Below, one piece after another: positions 32,327 through 39,954 of a stretch of DNA of 64,000 bases. Under the pieces are notes generated by a model. That model saw only the letters and a list, made by a program, of their open reading frames with translations, had not been told where the DNA came from and made no database searches. The translations under genes and the position numbers were made by a program. The DNA is taken from the NCBI RefSeq assembly GCF_910580175.1, contig NZ_CAJTXD010000006.1:62001-126000 (forward strand). Reading direction: 5' to 3'. Source of the DNA: an uncultured Alistipes sp. (GTDB lineage: Bacteria > Bacteroidota > Bacteroidia > Bacteroidales > Rikenellaceae). Position 1 is the stretch's first letter, and every line of letters starts with the position of its first letter.

Positions 32327-33652
32327 ATGAAAATCGTAAGAGAACAACGCGAGGAGAACAACTCCCTGCTGCGCGTGACGATCGAAGAGAACGACTACGC
32401 CCAGGAGGTCGAAAAGGCGCTGCGCGACTACCGCCGCAAGGCCAACATCCCCGGCTTCCGCCCCGGCATGGTGCCCATGGGCATCGTCAAGAAGATGTAC
32501 GGCAAGGGCGTGCTGGCCGAGCAGTCGTACCGGCTGGCGTCGAACGCCGCCTTCGACTACCTCCAGAAAGAGAAGATCGACTACTTAGGCGATGTGATCC
32601 CTTCGGAGGAGCAGGGCGACTTCGACTTCGAGAACGGCAAGGAGTTCGAATTCGTGTTCGAAATCGGCGAGGCGCCCGCCATCGCGCTCGACCTCTCGGA
32701 GAAAGACAAGATGACCTACCACCGCATCAAGGTCGACAAGAAGATGCACGACGACTACCGCTCGAACTTCCTGCGCCGCTTCGGCCGCCTGGTCGACACG
32801 GAGAAGGTTACCGCCGACGAGGCGCTGGGCGTGACGCTGGACAACGGCGAGATGAACGTCGCCGATGCCTACGTAGGGCTGATCTCCATGTCGGAGGAGG
32901 AGCGCAAGCCGTTCATCGGCAAGAAGGTGGGCGACAAGATGCAGGTCGACATCAACGACCTCTACAAGAACCCCTCGCAGCGCGCCGCGGTGCTCCAGGT
33001 CAAGCAGAACGAATTGGAGGGCATCAAACCCGAATTCTCGCTCGAAATTACCAAAATCCGCAAGTTCGCCGAACCCGAGTTGAACGAAGAGTTCTTCAAG
33101 ATGGCGTTCCCCGGAGGCAACGTGACCTCGGAAGCCGAGCTGGACAAGTTCGTCGACGAGGAGATCGGCAAGGAGCTGGCCCGCGAGAGCGACTACCTCT
33201 TCACGCTCCAGCTGCGCGACTACCTCGTCAAGAAAGCCGCGCTGAAGATGCCCGAGGCGTTCCTCAAACGCTGGCTCTACACCATCAACGAGGGCAAGTT
33301 CTCGATGGAGGAGATCGAAAAGGATTTCGACCAGTTCCTGAAGATGTTTACCTGGAACTACCTCCAGAAGCATTTCGTACAGACGGAGAACATCTCCGTA
33401 TCGAAGGACGAGGCCACGGCCGAAGCCAAGGCGCTGGCCGCCGCACAATTCGCCCAGTACGGCATGCCCTCGGCACCCGACGACATGCTGGCCGGCTACG
33501 CCGAGAAGATTCTCGCCGACAAGGATCAGGGACAGAAAATCTACGAGAAGCTCTACGAAGTGAAGGTCGTGGAAGCCGTCAAGCAGAAGATCAAAGTGAC
33601 GGAAAAGGCCGTTTCTGCCGACGATTTCGCCAAATTGGCCAAGGAGCTTTAG
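32327..33652 (+). CDS. tig: Trigger factor (ribosome-associated chaperone)
   Basis: The 441-residue protein has the three-domain layout of trigger factor: an N-terminal ribosome-binding domain with the loop YRRKANIPGFRPGMVPMGIV (residues 35-54, a GFRxGxxP signature), a middle peptidyl-prolyl isomerase-like domain (about 150-230) that is divergent, and a helical C-terminal substrate-binding cradle. It binds nascent chains at the ribosomal exit tunnel. It lies upstream of clpP-clpX in the same direction, a gene order common across bacteria, but has its own promoter and terminator. Confidence 0.95.
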   Translation: MKIVREQREENNSLLRVTIEENDYAQEVEKALRDYRRKANIPGFRPGMVPMGIVKKMYGKGVLAEQSYRLASNAAFDYLQKEKIDYLGDVIPSEEQGDFDFENGKEFEFVFEIGEAPAIALDLSEKDKMTYHRIKVDKKMHDDYRSNFLRRFGRLVDTEKVTADEALGVTLDNGEMNVADAYVGLISMSEEERKPFIGKKVGDKMQVDINDLYKNPSQRAAVLQVKQNELEGIKPEFSLEITKIRKFAEPELNEEFFKMAFPGGNVTSEAELDKFVDEEIGKELARESDYLFTLQLRDYLVKKAALKMPEAFLKRWLYTINEGKFSMEEIEKDFDQFLKMFTWNYLQKHFVQTENISVSKDEATAEAKALAAAQFAQYGMPSAPDDMLAGYAEKILADKDQGQKIYEKLYEVKVVEAVKQKIKVTEKAVSADDFAKLAKEL

Positions 33653-33678
33653 TTTTCGGCGGAAAATCCGTACCTTTG

Positions 33679-33716
33679 GGACTTTGCAGGCGTGATGTTT
33701 GCAAAGTCCTTTTTAT
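33679..33716 (+). terminator. Intrinsic terminator after tig
   Basis: GGACTTTGCA and TGCAAAGTCC form a 10-bp stem around an 11-base loop, followed by TTTTTAT. It lies 26 bases after the tig stop. A TACCTTTG box touches its left arm (33671-33678); see findings. Confidence 0.8.
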
Positions 33717-33767
33717 GAAAGGCCGACGGGAAGGCTCCGGAGCGCAGATCCCGGGCCGGCACGGAGA

Positions 33768-33787
33768 CGCAGGCAGCAGCGCCTGCG
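33768..33787 (+). other. Hairpin in the clpP leader
   Basis: CGCAGGC and GCCTGCG form a 7-bp stem with a 6-base loop (AGCAGC) 34 bases before the clpP ATG. Closer to the start, TTTGT and ACAAA can pair across the bases just before the initiation codon. Confidence 0.45.
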
Positions 33788-33821
33788 GGACGATTATAAA
33801 TTTTGTGCATTCATACAAATT

Positions 33822-34493
33822 ATGTCCGAATTCGAAAAATACGCCCGCGGGAAATGCGGGATCAGCTCGCTGAAACTCCACGACTTCCAGTCCGTCAGCG
33901 CCTCCTACGTGTCGCCCACGATCATCGAGGAGCGCCAGTTGAACGTGGCCACGATGGATGTCTTCTCGCGCCTGATGATGGACCGCATCATCTTCTTGGG
34001 CGCGCCCATCTACGACGACGCAGCCAACATCATCCAGGCGCAGCTGCTCTTTCTGGAGTCGGTCGACCCCGAAAAAGACATTCAGATCTACATCAATTCG
34101 CCCGGCGGATCGGTTTCGGCCGGCCTGGGCATCTACGACACCATGCAGCTCGTGGCCCCCGACGTGGCGACCATCTGCACGGGACTGGCCGCCTCGATGG
34201 GCGCCGTGCTGCTGACCGCCGGCGCATCGGGAAAACGCTCGGCCCTGCCTCACTCGCGGGTAATGATCCACCAGCCGCTGGGCGGCGCCCAAGGACAGGC
34301 TTCCGACATCGAAATCACGGCCCGCGAGATCATGAAGACCAAACGCGAACTCTACGAAATCCTGGCCGCCCATTCAGGCGTGACGGTCAAGAAGATCGAG
34401 CGGGACGCCGACCGCGACTACTGGCTCTCGGCCTGCGAAGCCCGCGACTACGGCCTGATCGACGAAGTGCTTACCAAACGCGAGAAACAATGA
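33822..34493 (+). CDS. clpP: ATP-dependent Clp protease proteolytic subunit
   Basis: The 223-residue serine peptidase carries the catalytic Ser in GLAASMGAVLL, the catalytic His in LPHSRVMIHQPLGG, and the oxyanion glycines in IYINSPGGSVSAGLGIYD. ClpP forms a tetradecameric cytosolic chamber that degrades substrates delivered by ClpX. The ATG at 33822 (MSEFEKYARGK) is chosen because the upstream in-frame extension covers an intergenic hairpin region. Its stop overlaps the clpX start (ATGA), so the two subunits are translationally coupled. Confidence 0.96.
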   Translation: MSEFEKYARGKCGISSLKLHDFQSVSASYVSPTIIEERQLNVATMDVFSRLMMDRIIFLGAPIYDDAANIIQAQLLFLESVDPEKDIQIYINSPGGSVSAGLGIYDTMQLVAPDVATICTGLAASMGAVLLTAGASGKRSALPHSRVMIHQPLGGAQGQASDIEITAREIMKTKRELYEILAAHSGVTVKKIERDADRDYWLSACEARDYGLIDEVLTKREKQ

Positions 34494-35764
34494 CGCAGAA
34501 CCGCAACAACAACCGCCGCAACGGCAACGACCCGAACGACTGCTGCTCCTTTTGCGGCGCCCGCCGCGACGACGTGGAACTGATGTTCCAGGGCATGAAC
34601 GGCGCCAACATCTGCAACGAATGTATCGAACGGGGACACACGATGCTGCTGGAAAACGCCGCACTGGCCAGCAGACGCGCCGCCGACGCATCGCTGAGCA
34701 AGGACGACCTGCTGAAACCCGCGCAGATCAAGGATTTCCTCGATCAATATGTCATCGGTCAGGACGCCGCCAAACGCTACCTGTCCGTGGCGGTCTACAA
34801 CCACTATAAACGACTGCTCCACACCTCCAAAGAGAGCGACGTCGAAATCGACAAGTCGAACATCGTGCTCGTCGGCCCCACGGGCACGGGCAAAACGCTC
34901 ATGGCCCGCACGATCGCCCGTCTGCTGAAAGTACCCTTCACGATCGTCGACGCCACGGTGCTTACCGAGGCCGGCTACGTGGGCGAGGATGTCGAGAGCA
35001 TCCTCTCGCGGCTTTTGCAGGTGGCCGACTACAATGTCGAACTGGCCGAGCGCGGCATCGTCTTCATCGACGAGATCGACAAGATCGCCCGCAAGGGCGA
35101 CAACCCCTCCATTACCCGCGACGTCTCGGGCGAGGGCGTACAGCAGGCGCTGCTCAAGTTGTTGGAAGGCACCATAGTGAACGTGCCGCCCCAGGGCGGG
35201 CGCAAGCACCCCGACCAGAAGTTCATCCAGGTCGACACGCGCAACATCCTCTTCATCTGCGGCGGCGCGTTCGACGGCATCGAACGCAAGATCGCCCAGC
35301 GGCTCAACACCCGCGCTGTGGGCTACGGCCGGGCCGAAGGGGCCAGGATCGACCGCAACGACCTGATGAAATACATCGCTCCGCAAGACCTCAAATCGTT
35401 CGGGCTGATTCCCGAACTGGTGGGGCGCCTGCCGGTGCTTACCTACATGCAGCCGCTGGGCCGCGAAGCCCTGCGCCGCATCCTTACCGAGCCGAAGAAC
35501 GCCATCGTCCGGCAATACGAACGGCTGTTCGAGCTGGACGGCGTGAAGCTGGCTTTCGACGACGCAGCCCTGGACTACATCGTCGGCAAGGCCGTGGAGT
35601 TCAAGCTGGGCGCCCGCGGCCTGCGGTCGATCTGCGAAGCAGTGATGATGGACGCCATGTTCGACCTGCCCTCGGGCGACACGCGCAAATTCGTCGTCAC
35701 GGAACCTTATGCGGCAGAAAAATTCGAGCGAACGAATATTTGTTCCTTCAAACAAGTCGGATAA
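34490..35764 (+). CDS. clpX: ATP-dependent Clp protease ATP-binding subunit ClpX
   Basis: The 424-residue AAA+ unfoldase has an N-terminal C4 zinc-binding domain (CCSFCGARRDD and ICNECIERG), Walker A GPTGTGKTLMA, Walker B FIDEIDKIARKGDNPS and a sensor 2 region GARGLRSICEAVM. It recognises tagged or damaged proteins, unfolds them and feeds them to ClpP. The ATG at 34490 lies inside the clpP stop codon context, with a 4-base overlap. The in-frame sequence upstream of this ATG is a shadow of clpP. Confidence 0.97.
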   Translation: MTQNRNNNRRNGNDPNDCCSFCGARRDDVELMFQGMNGANICNECIERGHTMLLENAALASRRAADASLSKDDLLKPAQIKDFLDQYVIGQDAAKRYLSVAVYNHYKRLLHTSKESDVEIDKSNIVLVGPTGTGKTLMARTIARLLKVPFTIVDATVLTEAGYVGEDVESILSRLLQVADYNVELAERGIVFIDEIDKIARKGDNPSITRDVSGEGVQQALLKLLEGTIVNVPPQGGRKHPDQKFIQVDTRNILFICGGAFDGIERKIAQRLNTRAVGYGRAEGARIDRNDLMKYIAPQDLKSFGLIPELVGRLPVLTYMQPLGREALRRILTEPKNAIVRQYERLFELDGVKLAFDDAALDYIVGKAVEFKLGARGLRSICEAVMMDAMFDLPSGDTRKFVVTEPYAAEKFERTNICSFKQVG

Positions 35765-35777
35765 TCGAAGATTTTCT

Positions 35778-35785
35778 TATCTTTG
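35778..35785 (+). promoter_or_regulatory. Promoter -7 box of the transketolase gene
   Basis: TATCTTTG about 14 bases after the clpX stop. The leader to the ATG at 35911 is about 120 bases and contains a small hairpin CCCGA / TCGGG near 35837-35857 and a repeated CCCGGCAAG (about 35810 and 35866). Confidence 0.7.
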
Positions 35786-35910
35786 CATAAATAAAGGCTC
35801 CCGGCAAGGTTCGAACCCGTTCGGCGGCGTCCCAAGCCCCGATCGCTTCGCAGTCGGGAGAAGCCCGGCAAGAAAATCCGGATCATCCGAAACTTAACTT
35901 TACACACGAT

Positions 35911-37944
35911 ATGTCTACGAATTCCAAACTGACGCGCGTTGCCGACAATATCCGCATCCTCTCGGCCTCGATGGTCGAAAAAGCGAAGTCCGGACACCCG
36001 GGCGGCGCCATGGGCGGCGCCGATTTCGTTGCGGTGCTCTACTCCGAGTTCCTGCGTTACGATCCCGACAAGATGGACTACCCCCATCGCGACCGGTTCT
36101 TCCTCGACCCGGGCCACATGTCGCCGATGCTCTACTCCACGCTGGCGCTCGCCGGCCTCTATTCGGCCGAGGAGTTGCAGTCGCTGCGCCAATGGGACAG
36201 CGTCACGCCCGGACACCCCGAAGTAGACATCATGCGCGGCGTAGAAAACACCTCCGGCCCGCTGGGGCAGGGCCACGCCATGGCGTTGGGCGCCGCGATC
36301 GCCGAACGGTTCATGGCGGCGCGCTTCGGCGAATGGATGGAGCACAAGACCTACGCCTACATCTCCGACGGCGGCATCGAGGAGGAGATTTCGCAGGGCG
36401 TGGGCCGCATCGCAGGACATCTGGGTCTCTCGAACTTCATCATGTACTACGATTCGAACAACATCCAGCTCTCGACCAAGGTCGAGGAGGTCGACACGGA
36501 AAACGTGGCCCAGAAATACGAGGCCTGGGGCTGGAACGTGCTTTCGATCGACGGCCACGACATCGACCAGATTCGCCAGGCGCTTACCGCGGCCAACGCC
36601 GAGACCGAACGGCCGACGATCATCATCGGCCGCACCATCATGGGCAAGGGCGCCACGACGGCCGACGGCAAGAGCTACGAGGATCAGGTGTCGACCCACG
36701 GGCAGCCGCTGACGGCCGCCGGTGCCGACCTGGACGCCACGATCAAGAATCTGGGCGGCGACCCCGAACATCCGTTCGCATTCTTCGAGGAGAGCCGCGA
36801 GGTCTTCGCATGCCGCCGCGCCGAACTCAAGGCATGGGCCGAAGAACGCGCCAAGGTCGAGAAAACCTGGCGTCAGGAGCATAAAGACCTGGCCCGCAAA
36901 CTCGACCGCTTCCTCTCGGGCGAACTGCCCAAGATCGACTACAAGGCCGTAGACATGAAAGCCGATGTGGCCACCCGTGCCGCTTCGGCCACCGTGCTGG
37001 GCGTCTATGCCGAGAAGATCGAGAACATGATCGTGGCTTCGGCCGACCTCTCCAACTCGGACAAGACCGACGGCTTCCTCAAGAAGACCAAAGCATTCGC
37101 CAAGGGCGATTTCTCGGGCAAGTTCTTCCAGGCCGGAGTCTCGGAGCTGACGATGGCCTGCGTAATGAACGGCATGGCGCTGCACGGCGGCGTGATTCCG
37201 GCCTGCGGCACGTTCTTCGTCTTCTCCGACTACATGAAACCCGCCGTGCGGCTCTCGGCGCTGATGCGCCTGCACGTGATCTATATCTGGACGCACGACT
37301 CGTTCCGCGTGGGCGAAGACGGGCCGACGCACCAGCCCGTGGAACACGAGGCGCAGATCCGTCTGATGGAGCACCTGAAAAACCACCACGGCGAACGCTC
37401 GATGGTCGTGCTGCGCCCTGCCGACGGCGAAGAGACCCTGATGGCGTGGAAAACGGCCGTCGAAGAACACCGTCCCGTGGCGCTGATCCTCTCGCGCCAG
37501 AACATCAAGAACCTGCCCACGCTGGGACGCGCCCGCCGCGAAGAAGCCGCGCAGGTCTCCAAGGGCGGCTATGTAGTGATGGACGCCGCCAAACCGGCCG
37601 CCGTACTCGTAGCCACGGGTTCGGAAGTCGCCACGCTGGTCGAGGGCGCCGAGTTGCTGGCACAGGAGGGCATCGCTGTACGCGTGGTCAACGTGCCGAG
37701 CGAAGGCCTGTTCCGCGACCAGCCCAAGTCCTACCAAGAGAGCGTCCTGCCCTCGGGCATCGTGCGCTACGGCCTGACCTCGGGTCTGCCGGTAAACCTG
37801 CTCGGACTGGTCGGCGAATCGGGCATGATCCACGGTCTCGACCACTTCGGATTCTCGGCTCCCTACAAGGTGCTCGACGAAAAGTTCGGCTACAACGGTG
37901 TGACCGTAGCCGCGGAAGTGAAGAAACTGCTGAGAAAAAAATAA
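35911..37944 (+). CDS. tkt: Transketolase
   Basis: The 677-residue TPP-dependent enzyme moves two-carbon units between sugar phosphates in the pentose phosphate pathway, and so processes pentose produced by the xylose operon elsewhere in this window. Signatures are SGHPGGAMGGADF at the N-terminus, LDPGHMSPMLYSTLALAG, TSGPLGQGHAMALGAA, the pyrimidine-domain THDSFRVGEDGPTHQPVEHE and VVLRPADGEET. The length is that of a full two-chain-in-one transketolase. A strong terminator follows at 38064. Confidence 0.96.
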   Translation: MSTNSKLTRVADNIRILSASMVEKAKSGHPGGAMGGADFVAVLYSEFLRYDPDKMDYPHRDRFFLDPGHMSPMLYSTLALAGLYSAEELQSLRQWDSVTPGHPEVDIMRGVENTSGPLGQGHAMALGAAIAERFMAARFGEWMEHKTYAYISDGGIEEEISQGVGRIAGHLGLSNFIMYYDSNNIQLSTKVEEVDTENVAQKYEAWGWNVLSIDGHDIDQIRQALTAANAETERPTIIIGRTIMGKGATTADGKSYEDQVSTHGQPLTAAGADLDATIKNLGGDPEHPFAFFEESREVFACRRAELKAWAEERAKVEKTWRQEHKDLARKLDRFLSGELPKIDYKAVDMKADVATRAASATVLGVYAEKIENMIVASADLSNSDKTDGFLKKTKAFAKGDFSGKFFQAGVSELTMACVMNGMALHGGVIPACGTFFVFSDYMKPAVRLSALMRLHVIYIWTHDSFRVGEDGPTHQPVEHEAQIRLMEHLKNHHGERSMVVLRPADGEETLMAWKTAVEEHRPVALILSRQNIKNLPTLGRARREEAAQVSKGGYVVMDAAKPAAVLVATGSEVATLVEGAELLAQEGIAVRVVNVPSEGLFRDQPKSYQESVLPSGIVRYGLTSGLPVNLLGLVGESGMIHGLDHFGFSAPYKVLDEKFGYNGVTVAAEVKKLLRKK

Positions 37945-38063
37945 CGGACGGGACGACCGACCGATCGGGAAGTAGAAACACTCAAGACACCTGTCTGCTC
38001 TCCATGTCGGAATAAACGGGTCGGTCGAATGATCGGGTCTCCGCGCCCGCCTTTCAAGAAAAG

Positions 38064-38103
38064 AACCGCACCTGCTGCGAAATGGCAGCAGATGCGGTTT
38101 TGC
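38064..38103 (+). terminator. Intrinsic terminator after transketolase
   Basis: AACCGCACCTGCTGC and GCAGCAGATGCGGTT pair with one mismatch (15-position stem) around a 6-base loop, followed by TTTTGCATTTT. Confidence 0.85.
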
Positions 38104-38124
38104 ATTTTACATACGGGAGAAGCA

Positions 38125-38275
38125 CGCACCTACGATTCCGGACATCCATCCCTCCGGCTCCAAACACCGCACCTGCGATTCCGAACATCCATCCATCCCT
38201 CCGACTCCAAACACCGCACCTGCGATTCCGGACATCCATCCCTCCGGCTCCAAACACCGCACCTGCGATTCCGGC
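38125..38275. repeat. 43-bp tandem repeat, about 3.4 copies
   Basis: Copies at 38125-38167 and 38215-38257 are 43 bases. The copy at 38168-38214 is 47 bases through an extra ATCC in the CATCCATCC tract. A partial fourth copy starts at 38258. Copies differ by single bases (CTACG/CTGCG, CGGAC/CGAAC). There are no unique spacers, so this is a minisatellite-like array and not CRISPR. Confidence 0.92.
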
Positions 38276-38345
38276 CCCCTATTTCGGGTACCTTTCCCCC
38301 GATTTCGGACGTCTGCGCATTTTGCGGGTTCGAATTCGCTCTTTT

Positions 38346-38377
38346 TTTGTGCGAATAGGAATAATACGTTACCTTTG
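38346..38377 (+). promoter_or_regulatory. Consensus promoter of the second MATE gene
   Basis: TTTG (38346-38349), 20 bases, TACCTTTG (38370-38377) is a full match to the Bacteroidota promoter. The ATG begins 9 bases after the -7 box, so the leader would be only a few bases. Confidence 0.88.
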
Positions 38378-38385
38378 CCCTCCGT

Positions 38386-39768
38386 ATGCTCTATAATTTC
38401 ATCAAATACAAGGATCAGTACAAGGCCAACCTCAAGTTGGCGCTGCCCGTCGTGCTCACGCAGCTGGGGCAGATTCTCACACAGGTGGCCGACAACCTGA
38501 TGGTAGGCCGCTACGGCGGCGACGACCCGCTGCCGCTGGCCGCCGTGTCGTTCGGCGGTTCGGTCTTCTTCATCCTCTGCATCACGGCCATCGGCGTGGC
38601 GCTGGGCATGACGCCGCTGGTGGGCGAGCTGTTCGTGCAGGGCGACCGCAAACGTTCGGCCTCGCTGCTGCAAAACGGCATCCTGTTCTACACGCTCCTG
38701 GGTCTGGGCATGGCAGCCATACAATATGCCGCCGCACCGCTGCTCTACCACCTCGGACAGCCGGCCGAAGTGGTCGACATGGCCCTGCCCTACTACCGGA
38801 TGCTCATTTACAGCATGCCGCTGATGATGCTTTTCTTCGCGTTCAAACAATTCCTTGAGGGCGTGGGAAATACGAGAGTCGAAATGGTTGTGACGATCAT
38901 AGCCAACCTCGCCAACATCGGCTTCAACTGGGTCTTCATCTACGGCCGCTGGGGACTTCCCGAGATGGGCGCCGAGGGTGCCGGTCTGGGAACACTGCTC
39001 TCCCGCACGATCGCACCGATCCTGATGATCGGCTACTTCATCAACCGGTCGAAATACCGCGCCTACCTGGAGGGATTCTCGCCCCGCAACTACTCGTGGG
39101 CCACGGTGCGGCAGCTGTTGCGCATGGGCCTGCCCATCGCGCTGCAAATGTTCCTCGAATCGTCGGCGTTCGTAGGCACCAGCGTGATGATGGGGTGGTT
39201 CGGCACGCAGGCCATCAGCGCCAACCAGATCGCCATCACGTTGGGCAACTGCGCTTTCATGATCGTGATGTCGATCGGCGCCGCCACCACGATCCGCATA
39301 TCGCACTGCTACGGTTCCCGCAACACGGCCGAACTGTCGCTGGCGGCCAAGGCGTCGTACCATCTGGTGCTCGCCTGGAACGCCTTCGCAGCCCTGGTCT
39401 TCATCACGCTTCGCCATTGGATTCCGACGCTCTTTACCTCCAATGCCGAGGTAATCGCCATAACTTCCGACCTGCTGATCTTCGCCGCGCTCTACCAACT
39501 CTCGGACGGCTTGCAGAACGTCTCCGTAGGCATTCTGCGCGGCTTGCAAGACGTGAAGATCATCATGCCCATCGCTTTCGTCTCCTACTGGCTGCTCAAC
39601 CTGCCGGTCGGCTACCTCTTCGGCTTTACCCTCGGCATGGGGCCGTCGGGGCTGTTCCTCGGCTTCTCGTTCGGTCTTTCGATGGCGGCGCTGCTGATGA
39701 TCGCACGACTGCGGCGCAACATCCGGAAAATGAAAGGAGAAACGCCCGGCGAAGCGCCTCTGGCCTGA
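38386..39768 (+). CDS. MATE family efflux transporter
   Basis: The 460-residue protein has 12 predicted membrane helices and MATE hallmarks: LPVVLTQLGQILTQVADNLM with MVGRYGG in helix 1-2, and GLPIALQMFLESSAF and QAISANQIAITLGN in the second half. It is closer to the NorM-type layout than the exporter at 16607 and is not a recent duplicate of it by visible motifs. It should export cationic compounds across the inner membrane; the substrate is unknown. It stands alone behind a very short leader. Confidence 0.92.
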   Translation: MLYNFIKYKDQYKANLKLALPVVLTQLGQILTQVADNLMVGRYGGDDPLPLAAVSFGGSVFFILCITAIGVALGMTPLVGELFVQGDRKRSASLLQNGILFYTLLGLGMAAIQYAAAPLLYHLGQPAEVVDMALPYYRMLIYSMPLMMLFFAFKQFLEGVGNTRVEMVVTIIANLANIGFNWVFIYGRWGLPEMGAEGAGLGTLLSRTIAPILMIGYFINRSKYRAYLEGFSPRNYSWATVRQLLRMGLPIALQMFLESSAFVGTSVMMGWFGTQAISANQIAITLGNCAFMIVMSIGAATTIRISHCYGSRNTAELSLAAKASYHLVLAWNAFAALVFITLRHWIPTLFTSNAEVIAITSDLLIFAALYQLSDGLQNVSVGILRGLQDVKIIMPIAFVSYWLLNLPVGYLFGFTLGMGPSGLFLGFSFGLSMAALLMIARLRRNIRKMKGETPGEAPLA

Positions 39769-39868
39769 AGCCGGCAAATGCGTCATCGGCAAACCCTGCA
39801 ACGGCTCGAATCCGGCCGGCGGCACTATATTTCGCCTCGCTCTTTTTTCGCCTTTCGCTTTTTTTGCA

Positions 39869-39876
39869 TATCTTTG
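39869..39876 (+). promoter_or_regulatory. Promoter -7 box of the RicT-like gene
   Basis: TATCTTTG lies within a T-rich tract. A TTC about 19 bases upstream could serve as a degenerate -33 element. Transcription would start near 39882. Confidence 0.72.
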
Positions 39877-39891
39877 TAGAAGATAAACTTC

Positions 39892-39933
39892 GCGGCACCC
39901 CTCCGAATCTCCCGGTGCCGCTTCGGTTTTATT
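39892..39933 (+). promoter_or_regulatory. Leader hairpin with U-tract (candidate attenuator) before ricT
   Basis: GCGGCACC (39892-39899) pairs with GGTGCCGC (39914-39921), followed by TTCGGTTTTATTC. It sits between the promoter and the ATG at 39955, so it could end transcription early. No leader peptide was recognised. Confidence 0.5.
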
Positions 39934-39954
39934 CTTTACGCAAAATATTGTCGC

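Larger units (their letters stand above)
37945..38385. other. Intergenic region with terminator, tandem repeat and promoter
   Basis: The 441 bases between tkt and the second MATE gene hold, in order, the tkt terminator (38064-38103), a 43-bp tandem repeat (38125-38275) and the MATE promoter (38346-38377). Open frames crossing the repeat on both strands consist of repeated Ser/Arg/His- or Gly/Arg-rich units and are not supported as genes. Confidence 0.6.

Noticed and set aside
35790..35880. Possible tRNA fragment around GGTTCGAACC in the transketolase leader
   Set aside because: The T-loop-like motif stands alone. No acceptor stem, D-arm or anticodon arm can be drawn at the correct distances.
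38125..38275. Possible CRISPR array
   Set aside because: The copies are contiguous with no unique spacers, so it is a plain tandem repeat.
38029..38396. Short proteins encoded across the 43-bp repeat on either strand
   Set aside because: The frames are produced by the repeat, have no start signals, and conflict with the terminator and promoter that bracket it.
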